Assembly (NCBI GenBank): GCA_964019055.1
Contig: OZ025206.1
Span: forward strand, 27,836,128-27,900,127
Direction of reading: 5' to 3'
DNA: 64,000 bases
From: Anthopleura xanthogrammica
Taxonomy: Eukaryota; Cnidaria; Anthozoa; Actiniaria; Actiniidae
Shown here one piece after another: positions 23,501-31,292 of the stretch (the stretch's first letter is position 1; every line of letters starts with the position of its first letter). A program made the position numbers and the translations under genes. The notes under the pieces are model-generated. The model had not been told where the DNA came from. It searched no databases and saw nothing but the letters and a program-made list of their open reading frames with translations.

Positions 23501-26500
23501 AATAGCATGAAGACTCCAAATGCTACAGCATTGCTGTACACTTCTGAATATCTGAAGAACAAGCAAAAGAAAAAGGACCAATGAATAAAATGAATGGCAA
23601 AACATGTAATTTTGAATTCTGACAACCAACTACAGGGACGGCGGAGCCGGGGGGGCTTTTTTGAGAACTTTTTTTTTTTCTTAACGATAAAAAGTGAAAA
23701 AATCAGAATGATAGGGGAGGGGTGGGTAGGAAATAGTTTAGCCCCCCCACTTTAAAAACTGCTCCGCCGTCCCTGAACTAACACACTAACGACAATCTAC
23801 TGTTCAACAACCTACCAACACTCTACACTCTGCGAAGTACCCTCACCTTATCATAACTCCAAGAATTAAAGAAATACTAAACCAACCTCTCAAATGCTGT
23901 GATAAATTCTTCTGACAGACAAGTATCAAATAGTTTATTCATTGACTCAACATCTTGGATGACTTGAGTGACAGACACCATGCTAGATGACACACACTTC
24001 ATTAGCTGTAGGTATCCCTGGACAACTGGCACCAAGACCATCCCACTCTCCTGAGGAACCATTATGGACCACAACTCTGCATGACCAAAACAAACTATCA
24101 TCAGAAAAATGTATCCCATGTGGAGTTATGTGTGTAGTAAATAGTGAATATAGTGGTAGTACATGTGGAGCAGATCTCATGGAAGAGAGCCCTTTTATGG
24201 AGAGTGATGGTTTTTAATAAAGTTCAAAGGATTGAGGAGAAGGAGGAGGAGGAGGAGTAGGAAAAGAAGAAGAAGAAGAAGAAGAAGAAGAAGAAGAAGA
24301 AGAAGAAGAAGAAGAAGAAGAAGAAGAAGAAGAAGAAGAAGAAGAAGAAGAAGAAGAAGAAGAAGAAGAAGAAGAAGAAGAAGAAGAAGAAGAAGAAGAA
24401 GAAGAAGAAGAAGAAGAAGAAGAAGAAGAAGAAGAAGAAGAAGAAGAAGAAGAAGAAGAAGAAGAAGAAGAAGAAGAAGAAGAAGAAGAAGAAGAAGAAG
24501 AAGAAGAAGAAGAAGAAGGAGAAGTGGAGTGCTGTGAAGATTGATGCAAGCAAAGAAATTATTATTATTATTATTATCTAAGTATCTAATAAGTGTGTTG
24601 TGCAACTGTGCAGTGGAGGCATAACTCTCAGCTTTCAATTTACATCATTTTCTGTTGCCATTACCTGACTGGATAACAGGAACTATAACTGCTTGCCAAA
24701 TCAAAGCCAACTGGTAGTAAAAGAGCCGTTCCTCACTTGAAAGCTCACCTAACAAATCCAACACACCAGTAGCATCACTGAAAAAATGAGATATTGAATT
24801 TGAAATTAGTAAAATTATTGCTACTCAAAACCTACCAGGTCACAGCAGAGGAAGATGATTTTAACTTTATTTTATTTGTATTGTGAGCAGAATCATTTCT
24901 TCACTCTTTGGAGAGAATATTACAATGTAAAACATTTATTATTAAGTCTATTCCCCCTAATATTGAGAATTAGAAAAAACCTACTAATGGTCTATCACCA
25001 ATCGAGCCCTGTGATTGGCTGAGCTACTAGGGGTCTATTAGTGATAGACCTCTAGTAGCGAAAAGCGCCGGTTTTGAAAACCAAAAAAGATATATTTAAA
25101 GCAAAATCCAAAACTTTTTGCATCCTTTTATTGGACCGATTAGTAGGTTTTTACTAAAACAATTAGACCTCTCGCCCTCATGGCCTACGAGTCAATAGCC
25201 CATTCGCCCTTCGGCCTCATGGGCTATTGACTCGTAGACCATTCGGACTCGAGGACTAATTGTTAATTATCAAGACGTTTGGTCTGTGTTATTCTGAGAA
25301 GTTTTTTCAGACATTGGTCTCAATTGATGATCGATGGTGTTACAGGATCAATTCGGGAACATAGTTTTGAGTCAGGACTCTGATCTTGGTGGTGAAGGGA
25401 AATGCCCCCACCCCCATGAAAATTGTGAAATTGAGGCTCTCAGATAATGCAATTTTCAGTGTTTGAGAGGCAATTCCATTAAACTCATGTCAAAGCATTA
25501 GGCAACTCATTACAGAAAATCATCCCCCCCCCCCTTCATGCTCAGTCTCATTCAAGAATTATTTGGATGTGTAACTTCTATAGCAAGAGTGGCCCAGCCT
25601 GGTTTCCATGAATGTACAGTATACTCACCCATCAGCAATACAACAACAGTGTTCATTCTGCGCCAGGACACACCTAACACTACCCACTTTCCTGAACATG
25701 ATCAATCTGACCAACTCTACTCTTACGGCTCCAAATGATCTCTCCTTTGCATCATCAAATGACCTGGAATGTGTGAGGGGAGGTTTGGATTTGATGGCAG
25801 TTTTGACAGCAATATCATCCTTTGATAAGCGAAAACTTGATGTCTCTTGCATCTTGTTCAGTGCTGCAGCAATTACTGGCATTTCACTGCAATTACAGTA
25901 AGAACACAAAATTAAAAGTGCCAACAAGGATAATGGGATCAAAAAGGTACATGTAATGTTATTAGGCCCTGTCTCCTAACCCTGTGAATGAGGGACATAA
26001 AAGAACCTGTTGAATTATGAGTATAAGAGTAGGAGATTGTCTCCCGGTTCAACAGCCTATCCCAATTTGGAAGCATAACACTTGTCTAATAATTATTAAC
26101 AATTCACTCATGATTGTAAGCTGCACAGCTGCTAATAATGCAACCTGTAGAGTCCTCCACTGGTCACAATTGTAAAGCGCATTGAGACATTGTGAAATGC
26201 GCTATATAAGAAATTCCCATTATTATTATTATTATAAATATCATTATTATTATTAATAATAATATAATTCCATTTGCAAACGTTCTCAACTATACAGTAC
26301 ATGCAGGATAGAATGAAAAATATTATTCATCATGAAATAGTAGTAAAGAAAGAAATGATACTTTGTTTGTCTCACAATTGAGGGCCATTTGTAGCTCTAC
26401 AGTGTAGCTCCTCTACAAATGACCCTCAATAATTGTGAGGCAAAAGAATAAGTATCATTTCTTTCTTTATGCATTATGCAGACTCGGTCATGATGAATAG

Positions 26501-29500
26501 CACACTGTACCTATATTAGAAAAAAAGTCCTAGAATGGGGGGATTTAGTAAAACCTTTGCCAGATATCAAATTTATTTTTTACCAGTAGTAACTGATTAC
26601 CTTGGTTGCCTTCCACAGACATAAACATCACTTCTGTTTAATGCCATGTCACCAATAAATAAAGAATAATGACTTCCACAAGCAATATCCCAGATAAGAA
26701 CATCAGAGAAACACTAAAACAAAGTATATCAAAAAGTATTTAGATAGTTCTGCTAAAAATTTTGAGTACAGAATAAACAAATCAGTCAATAAATTGTACA
26801 AAAGTTAGTACGATAATAGAATAAATAAATGAGAATTAACAGTGGAATCCACCGACTGGCTCTTCCTCCACTGCATTCCAATTGGAATTTAGAAGTTGAT
26901 TTTTGAGGAGGGAGGAAAAATTGGAGAAGACCAGAAAAACCTTCGAAGCACAGGAAAGAAACCAACAAACAACTCTACTCACATACGACGGGCTCAAACT
27001 CGGGTTGCCTTGGTGAGAAGTGAGTGCTCTCACCACTACGCCACCCATGCTTCCCAAAATTGTATATCAAAAATGGCAATTCAACAACAATGTGCGAACT
27101 TTTTGGCAACCGTAACACTAAGGCACCACGTGAAAGCCTAACGTCGAAAAGGTGGATTGTCAACACAACTGAGGTTCAAGAAACAAACTTTTATTGATGC
27201 TTTTGAAACAACCTTTATGGGCTATCTCACAGATCAAATTGGAATTTACATTATTTGTAGATGTAGCCAGGGGATACTAGATCTAGTGTTTGGTCAATGT
27301 ACACCGGACACCCCCCCCCCCCCCCCATAAATGCAAACTTGTACAAAATAAGACAGATCAGGGTTATTGATGACGTCACTACATGTATATCAACTATTTT
27401 TTCATTTTGGACACCTCCAATGGTGTCCAAAAGGGAAATGGGGTTGGGTTTGCCAGAGCAGGGAGTTTGATTATGTGTCAATTACCTTGACTTTCCTTGG
27501 GTTGACAGCCATGGCCTTCTTATGGCCAAGCTGACCGCAGGAGTTATCTCCCCATGAAAACACCTACAGTAGTAAGAAATATAAACATTTTTGTCCATGC
27601 TCTATTCAGTAATAAAACATGCAGATATAGTGATAACAGCATGAAAGAAATGTGAAGAAAAGAGTGCGTCTAACATTTCAGTGCTTTAGCCAATATACTC
27701 CAGTTTCAAGTTTTCTGTTGCTCAGGGTTAGCCTCAAATTTACAAGTATAGAATATTCACATGTTCCAGGGAAGGTTTGTGGAATTTCAAAGTGTTTGTA
27801 TTGCTGAAGTTGTTGTGCATTCTTTATTTTTCCTCTGGTACTGTATTTGTGAATATTCTGATGTTGAAATGAGGCTAAACCTACATGTACATGGAATACC
27901 TTGATCTACAGTACATGGAATACCTTACCTGGCAATATACAGTCAGGGCTAATGAATGAAATGTTCCAGCAGCGATTTTGATGACTCCTGTTCCTCTCAG
28001 TCCATCAACGCAGTAAGGTATTGACCTACAGTACAAGCATTAAGATATATCACATTTAAAATAAACATGTATGGTCAAAGTGGGACCTCGTAAGTTAACT
28101 CAAGACTGGCTCATTTATTTTGAGCCTGATACCTTTAATAATTCAATGACAAGGCGTTGTTTCTATTCTTTGTATTATTGAAAAAACTGAGACTCCAGTG
28201 TTCTAATTTACTGAAATTACAAGACTTTGAGACTCTTGAAATTTATGGAAATTCTTGTGCCACCCTGAGTCATGAGTGTCATTTGTCATCAATACCGTAT
28301 ACTGTAGCTTTATGATTGGGTACTGTAAAAACAGTGATAATCAAGCTAAGGGTGGTGTGATGTTAATGCAATTGTCTCTTACTTCTGGGGTCTAAAGTTT
28401 CTTCTGGACTCATTAATTATCACATATGAACAAACTGTTTTGGATCTTTTCCCCTTGATTTACAAGGTAATTACAGGCTGTACAGTTTATTCACAAACAA
28501 GTTAACTTACCTGTCGTCTGTATCTCCATGACCAAGTTGTCCACACCCACCCCTCCCCCATGTCCAAACTTCAGTATCATAGCCTTCATGAGTGAACTTT
28601 CTTTCCTTTTCAGTAACTTCTTCATTACAAATACAGATCCCTAAAACACCACAGTTTGAACAACTTTCTCCTTGGGTTAGTAATTTATCACTTTGTGTTG
28701 GAATAAATGCAGATGCCGATGACATAAACATTCCCGTGACGGAATCATAAACAGCACTGGTTAGTTTACCAAGGTCCATTTCTTGTCGGAAACGGCTAGC
28801 AAGTATTCCAAAGCCCAAGTATGAGCCTGCTGGGCTGTTCTTGTCCTCGGCTGTTGGTGAAACCTCTTCGGGATCAGAGTCTGTTCCTCCGCTCTTGATA
28901 CTTGTAAGTGAGCCAGGCTCAACACTTTCAAACAGTGCCGATGTCTCATACAAACTGCCTGATACATCAGTAGTTACAAATAAATCATTAGCAACATGGT
29001 TGAAGTGTTTTTGGTTAAGAAACCCAGGTTGAGGAGGGGATGGTTCTGGTGAGCTTCCTTCAAGATAGGCATATCGGGACTGTTTCATTTCTGGAAAGCC
29101 ATAGTGGTTGTCATGGATACTAAGTCGGTTAATGGGTATACTTGCCGACGCTGATTGGGGTACTCCTGATGAAACAGAACCATCTGAGGTTGTAGGATGT
29201 GTGGATGCCATAGTATTGACTGCCGTAGTATCACTACTCGACACAGTAGGATCCTCTAGTTCTGTATTAATACTTGTCAAAATATCATCAACTCCTATGG
29301 TATTATCCCCCAACACACCAGCATTGCTTGTTGCAGGACCTTCCAACAAATCTTTACCATCGTTTACAATTATATCAGAGTTGGGCTCCTCATTATACCC
29401 CTTTGTTTGGAAATTTTGTGAACTGGCTCCATTACTAACATCTATCTTTTGACCATCGCTTTTGGAACTTTCATCTTTATGTGTAAGAGTATCCAGCTCA

Positions 29501-30615
29501 ATTTGTTCATTACTTTTACTTGAGTCCCTTTTGTCATCGGTACTAGTGTTGGATAATTCCTGTGTTTCTGCTAACCCACTATCCTGTAGAGTTTCCTCGC
29601 TTGCTGTTGTCTTGCTTTGGCTACCTAATTCACCGACAGCAGGATCATAGCTGAGATAAGTCTTAGGTGATGTGTTCACATGAATTCGTCTAATTTCTGT
29701 TGTAGGGCCTTTTGGACTTAGCTCAGGATTTTCTAGCAGTGACTGTGTCTTTTTCAACCCCTTGGTAGATTCCTTAGAGCGGCTGAACCTCCTGAGTCTT
29801 TTACTACGTTTCTTTCCTGAAGATCCTTGGAGGATTTTTTCATTCCTTTGTGGTATGAGTTTTGGATGTATAGATATGTCTCTAACCAGTGCAATACTGT
29901 GATATGCCCCACAACTGATAGTAGTGACATAATGGCCTTTAAGACCTTCCACCTCTCTCGGCTCCCTAATACATTCATTTTGAACCCCGTGTCCTGTTTG
30001 ACATCCCACACCCCATGACCAAACTGTACCATTAGAAGTTAAAGCAAGAGTATGACCATCACCACAAGCAACATCTCTTATCTTGGTAGGAACATCTTGA
30101 TCAATACTTTGGCTTCCCACTGGTGAAGATGATTTCCCAGTCAAAATTTGTGCATCTTCAGATTCCACAGGTCTAGATCTTGGCCTTGATGTAGGTGATA
30201 AAACAGGATTAAACACCACAAGAGTCGGTACATTAGTAGATTTAATATCTCCAATACCACACTGTCCATTAGAAGAATCACCCCAACAGAAAAGCTCCCC
30301 ATTATCACAAACAGCAGCGCTATGATAAGCCCCACACGCAATATCAGCTACATTTTTTCCTGCTAATTCAGTCACTCTTGTCGTCTGGGACCGTCGAGTT
30401 ACATCCCCAAATCCTAACTGTCCGTAAAAATTTTCTCCAACAGCGAAAACGTCGGAGTTATAAGTGAGAATTAACGTGTGCTCGTTCCCGAGTGCAACCT
30501 TTGAAATCCCATAGCGAAGACTTAATGACGAGATCTGAGGTTCGAGACTCGTTGACTTCCAAAAATAAGCTGTTCCTTTGTGATTTTCTTCCTTCTTTAG
30601 CCTTAATGAACTCAT
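9455..30615 (-). CDS. ALS2: Alsin (ALS2), complete gene, 29 coding exons
   Basis: ALS2 is a guanine-nucleotide exchange factor for Rab5 and a Rac effector acting on endosomes. The architecture matches the family: RCC1-like repeats, DH, PH, MORN repeats and VPS9. Exons (window coordinates, in transcription order): 28511-30615, 27929-28025, 27486-27563, 26601-26713, 25629-25886, 24665-24777, 23887-24076, 23428-23551, 23051-23158, 22064-22195, 20881-21009, 20243-20383, 19624-19688, 18779-18922, 18082-18147, 17579-17677, 16794-16958, 16237-16348, 15908-15985, 15165-15289, 14229-14505, 13844-14001, 13218-13478, 12714-12762, 12252-12316, 11587-11650, 10727-10815, 9658-9754, 9455-9490. All junctions are GT/AG with compatible phases. 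The sum, 5538 nt, is 1845 codons plus TAA (human is 1657 aa); the extra length is mainly a Ser/Thr-rich linker in exon 1. A missed micro-exon or alternative junction is possible. Confidence 0.92.
9833..10645 (+). repeat. 57-bp minisatellite in ALS2 intron 27, about 14 units
   Basis: The unit begins GTTTGATCTGTGAGTTAGCC, continues ATGCCCTGACTTAGATCAGC and closes CCAGAGGTTGTTTCAGG. Periodicity is exactly 57 bp over most units, with base-substituted variants (CAATC, CTATC, GGATC) arranged in higher-order order. It fills most of the intron between exons 10727-10815 and 9658-9754. Confidence 0.97.
11064..11216. mobile_element. 153-bp hairpin MITE, TA target
   Basis: Arms of about 40 bp: GAGGCTTTGCACCATCACAT on the left, ATGTGATGGTGCAAAGCTTC-type complement on the right, continuing through GGCAGCCATGACAGGAGGC. 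TA dinucleotides flank both ends (11062-11063, 11217-11218), as for Tc1/mariner-type MITEs. Confidence 0.8.
11274..11466. mobile_element. CAGGG-ended MITE, 5-bp target duplication (TTCCC)
   Basis: Ends are CAGGGGCGGCGGAAGC and GCTTCCGCCACCGCTG. TTCCC lies on both sides (11269-11273, 11467-11471). The interior has G- and C-homopolymers. It lies in ALS2 intron 26. Confidence 0.85.
12340..12660 (+). repeat. AAAC/GACA-type microsatellite, interrupted
   Basis: A (CAGA)n run at about 12347-12370 is followed by AAACA/ACGAAC-type degenerate repeats through 12660. It lies in the ALS2 intron between exons 24 and 25. Long frames here (Phe/Cys/Leu-rich on the minus strand) are by-products of the repeat. 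Confidence 0.85.
13535..13745 (+). repeat. (GGAT)n / (GGATGGGT)n microsatellite
   Basis: GGAT tetramers flank an inner block of GGATGGGT. It lies in ALS2 intron 22, 60 bp from the acceptor of exon 23. It creates an artificial HPSI-repeat frame on the minus strand. Confidence 0.97.
14030..14175. repeat. Partial copy of the 5090-5243 hairpin repeat
   Basis: The string TGATCACTCAACCAGAATAT followed by CGAAAGTGGG matches the right arm of the element at 5090-5243. A short inverted pair, GCCCATTTCAG and CTGAAATGGGC, brackets 14078-14180, so it may be a composite element inside ALS2 intron 21. Confidence 0.6.
14547..15007 (+). repeat. Direct repeats of about 65 bp flanking a dispersed element
   Basis: CAGCACGTACACGGTACGAC followed by ATGCCTTAACATTGA occurs at 14547-14610 and again, slightly diverged, at 14943-15007. 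The enclosed 14620-14935 block is a dispersed repeat whose inverted copy is at 57090-57390 (shared strings TCCCACACCATAGAAAATAC, AAGCCGTTGTATATTCGTCG). Confidence 0.8.
15165..19688 (-). CDS. ALS2: ALS2 exons 13-20: PH end and MORN repeats
   Basis: Exons are 19624-19688, 18779-18922, 18082-18147, 17579-17677, 16794-16958, 16237-16348, 15908-15985 and 15165-15289. 19624-19688 gives the PH C-terminal helix ([18 protein letters not shown]). MORN motifs follow: [95 protein letters not shown] and [12 protein letters not shown]. That makes about eight repeats, as in vertebrate alsin. MORN repeats of alsin support oligomerisation and are needed for its Rab5 exchange activity (family knowledge). Confidence 0.9.
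16430..16760 (+). repeat. GGAA-rich purine tract
   Basis: Degenerate GGAA/GGGA/GAAA repeats fill ALS2 intron 17. On the gene's sense strand this is a polypyrimidine tract 80-400 bp upstream of the exon 16237-16348 acceptor side. Confidence 0.85.
17836..18055. repeat. Dispersed hairpin repeat (family copy 1)
   Basis: Inverted arms CAACTTGCACATTCTTTACA (17837-17856) and TGTAAAGAATGTGCAAGTTG face each other, followed by TTATAAACGAGGCTAAGCCT. The same family is at 40218-40430 and, in part, at 57885-57975. Confidence 0.75.
18215..18293 (+). repeat. (AAAGAG)n microsatellite
   Basis: About 12 hexamers in ALS2 intron 14, next to the exon 18082-18147 acceptor (68 bp upstream of it on the sense strand). 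Confidence 0.95.
18450..18745 (+). mobile_element. tRNA-derived SINE (copy 1, + strand)
   Basis: A B-box-like GGTTCGAGCCC lies at 18521-18531 after a tRNA-like head. A body follows that is shared with the other SINEs: TCTCCTGTGCTACGAAGG, TTTTCTCTGGGTTCTCCGGT, TTCCTCCCTC. It sits in ALS2 intron 14. Confidence 0.7.
19066..19440 (+). repeat. (GGTAGT)n microsatellite
   Basis: A pure hexamer run of about 25 units (19129-19273) is followed by interrupted runs with GTTAGTGATGGTAGTGG spacers. It lies in ALS2 intron 13. The Gly-Ser repeat frame on + is an artefact of it. Confidence 0.97.
19868..19968. mobile_element. 101-bp hairpin MITE, TA target
   Basis: GCCTCCTAAGCAGACGCTCT followed by TAGGGTCGTCAC pairs with GTGACGACCCTAAGAGCATC followed by TGCGAAGGAGGC. 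TA flanks both ends. It is in ALS2 intron 12, about 55 bp from the duplicated exon-12 segments. Confidence 0.8.
20025..20288 (-). repeat. Two tandem 132-bp copies duplicating ALS2 exon 12 end and splice donor
   Basis: Units at 20157-20288 and 20025-20156 are almost identical. Each contains 46 nt of exon 12 (encoding [15 protein letters not shown]), its GTAAGC donor and 76-80 nt of intron. The primary donor is at 20241-20242 and a duplicate at 20109-20110. 132 bp is 44 codons, and the minus-strand frame stays open through both units until about 19946. Confidence 0.93.
20243..24076 (-). CDS. ALS2: ALS2 exons 7-12: DH-PH region
   Basis: Exons are 23887-24076, 23428-23551, 23051-23158, 22064-22195, 20881-21009 and 20243-20383, residues about 921-1196. 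The first four are helical and correspond to the Dbl-homology-like exchange domain ([59 protein letters not shown]). The last two form the PH-like domain ([48 protein letters not shown]). Part of the last exon and its splice donor are duplicated in tandem just downstream (see 20025-20288). Confidence 0.88.
20500..20712 (-). mobile_element. tRNA-derived SINE (copy 2)
   Basis: On the minus strand the head reads CACAGGTGGCATAGTAGAGC (A-box-like) then GGGTTTGAGTCCC (B-box-like). It is followed by the shared body with TCTGTGCTTCGAGGGTTTTT and CTCCGGTTTTCCTCCCTCC. It is in ALS2 intron 11. Confidence 0.8.
21603..21744. mobile_element. CAGGG-ended MITE, 5-bp target duplication (ATTTG)
   Basis: Ends are CAGGGACCGCGGAGCA and TGCTCCACGGTGCCTG; ATTTG flanks (21598-21602, 21745-21749). 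The interior is a partial tandem of 'gagactagtatggaaaa'. It is in ALS2 intron 10. Confidence 0.85.
22230..22960 (+). repeat. Tandem tRNA-like repeats, unit about 95 bp, about 5 units
   Basis: Units read GTGTGGCTTGGTTGGTTAGT, then GTGCTGCCTGCTATGCAAGA, then CATAGCTTGATCCTCAGTGA. TGGCTTGGTTGGTTAGTG resembles a tRNA A box and AGTTTGATCCTC a B box, with a plausible anticodon arm between. One unit is interrupted by the CAGGG MITE at 22378-22657. It is in ALS2 intron 9. Confidence 0.75.
22378..22657. mobile_element. CAGGG-ended MITE, 5-bp target duplication (CATAG)
   Basis: Ends are CAGGGGCAGATTTAGGGG and CCTGGATCCACCCCTG; CATAG flanks (22373-22377, 22658-22662). The insertion splits one tRNA-like unit, and removing it with one CATAG restores that unit. 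Confidence 0.88.
23633..23775. mobile_element. CAGGG-ended MITE, 5-bp target duplication (AACTA)
   Basis: Ends are CAGGGACGGCGGAGC and GCTCCGCCGTCCCTG; AACTA flanks (23628-23632, 23776-23780). It is in ALS2 intron 7. Confidence 0.9.
24264..24519 (+). repeat. (GAA)n trinucleotide run, about 85 units
   Basis: An almost uninterrupted AAG/GAA run in ALS2 intron 6. On the sense strand of ALS2 it is (TTC)n. It explains the poly-Leu, poly-Ser, poly-Phe and poly-Arg frames over this stretch, none of which is a gene. Confidence 0.99.
24665..28025 (-). CDS. ALS2: ALS2 exons 2-6: rest of RCC1-like domain and entry to DH
   Basis: Exons are 27929-28025 ([20 protein letters not shown]), 27486-27563 ([14 protein letters not shown]), 26601-26713 ([18 protein letters not shown]), 25629-25886 and 24665-24777. 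The first three continue the beta-propeller repeats. 25629-25886 encodes a mainly helical linker ([17 protein letters not shown]) and ends in [15 protein letters not shown]. 24665-24777 reads [20 protein letters not shown] and the following Q-rich helix. Splice sites are canonical and phases chain exactly. Confidence 0.88.
24974..25262. mobile_element. Pair of adjacent inverted-repeat elements
   Basis: 24974-25155 has ends AAAAAACCTACTAATGG and CCGATTAGTAGGTTTTT. 25160-25262 is a second palindrome with ends CAATTAGACCTCTCG and CGAGGACTAATTG and inner arms CTACGAGTCAATAGCCCAT. They are in ALS2 intron 5. Confidence 0.7.
26345..26466. mobile_element. 122-bp hairpin MITE
   Basis: AAAGAAAGAAATGATACTTT followed by GTCTCACAATTGAGGG pairs with CCCTCAATAATTGTGAGGC and AAGTATCATTTCTTTCTTT. 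Arms are about 50 bp. It is in ALS2 intron 4. Confidence 0.8.
26855..27055 (-). mobile_element. tRNA-derived SINE (copy 3, best preserved)
   Basis: The minus strand starts GAAGCATGGGTGGCGTAGTG with GTGAGAGC (A box), then CCGAGTTTGAGCCCG (B box). The shared body follows (TGTGCTTCGAAGGTTTTTCT, TTTTTCCTCCCTCC). It is in ALS2 intron 3. Confidence 0.85.
28511..30615 (-). CDS. ALS2: ALS2 exon 1: RCC1-like repeats and long Ser/Thr linker
   Basis: This exon holds residues 1-702 of the modelled protein. ATG at 30613-30615 opens [17 protein letters not shown]1-type blades are visible at about residues 30-130 ([32 protein letters not shown]) and 180-265 ([25 protein letters not shown]). A basic stretch follows, then a low-complexity Ser/Thr/Asp/Glu-rich linker (about 300-640). 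Blade motifs resume with [16 protein letters not shown] just before the donor. The linker is longer than in vertebrate alsin. The exon ends in an AG that splits an Arg codon. Confidence 0.93.
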
Positions 30616-31183
30616 GGATGACTACTTTAGAGATTTCTGAAGCTTAGAATTGTCTGGGAATGGATTTATGATGATATTTTAGCTCATTTTGGCAAGTATT
30701 TTTTCCCGGTTTTGACGAAATATTTTGCTGGAGTTTATTATTGAATACACTAGGGACCAGATTCCCAGCAACACTCATTCATAAAGGTAGCCCAAATAAA
30801 CAAATTCACCACAGGGGACCCAAGCCTGAAAGAAATACTCTCATGAGTGAGGACCTTCAGATCTCGGCCTCTTGTTTATAGAAGAAGTCCAAACTTTTTG
30901 ACTTTTTATTACAAAGCCTCCTTTTAATATTTAAAAATATGTTTTTTAATATTCTTGATTATATTATTAAAAAAAAAAAAAAAATCTTATTGCATGAAAA
31001 TCATTGACAAAGCAAGACAAATTATTACAAACTTTGGAAAATCATAAAGAAGTTATGAAAAGGAGATCTTAGTACACTTATGTTGAGACAAAAATGTATT
31101 TGCTTTTGGTATTTTTTCCGTTTTAATTATTCATTTGGTTTGGGGAAGACCCACTTCCCGTCATGTTTTCGGTGTAATATTAT
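30616..31183. promoter_or_regulatory. Head-to-head intergenic region ALS2 / DED-Bcl-2 copy 1
   Basis: ALS2 reads left from 30615 and DED-Bcl-2 copy 1 reads right from 31293. There is no TATA-like element obvious on the ALS2 side. The sequence is AT-rich with poly-A (30966-30982). 31120 marks the left limit of the duplication shared with 51368. Confidence 0.5.
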
Positions 31184-31210
31184 CACGTGACTATGCTATT
31201 TCATATAAAT
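31184..31210 (+). promoter_or_regulatory. Promoter of DED-Bcl-2 copy 1: E-box CACGTG and TATAAAT
   Basis: TATCACGTGACTATGC is followed by CATATAAATAACAGC, with CACGTG at 31184-31189 and the TATA box at 31204-31210, about 85 bp before the ATG. The same arrangement is kept at 51433-51460 before copy 3 and is absent before copy 2. Confidence 0.65.
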
Positions 31211-31270
31211 AACAGCCCCCCGTCCGTCCCTCTTTCGTATCTTCCATCTGCACCATTTTAGTTTGTTTTC

Positions 31271-31290
31271 TTGATACTTGGTTTGTTTTC
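31271..31290 (+). promoter_or_regulatory. 5' UTR site complementary to the 3' array (copy 1)
   Basis: TTGATACTTGGTTTGTTTTC ends 2 nt before the ATG pair (31293, 31296). It is the exact reverse complement of the repeated unit of the array at 33967-34335. A second partial site (AGTTTGTTTTC, 31260-31270) precedes it. Confidence 0.85.
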
Positions 31291-31292
31291 TG

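Noticed and set aside
24195..24638. Long poly-Leu, poly-Ser, poly-Phe and poly-Arg reading frames
   Set aside because: All are produced by the (GAA)n microsatellite in an ALS2 intron; no non-repeat coding sequence.
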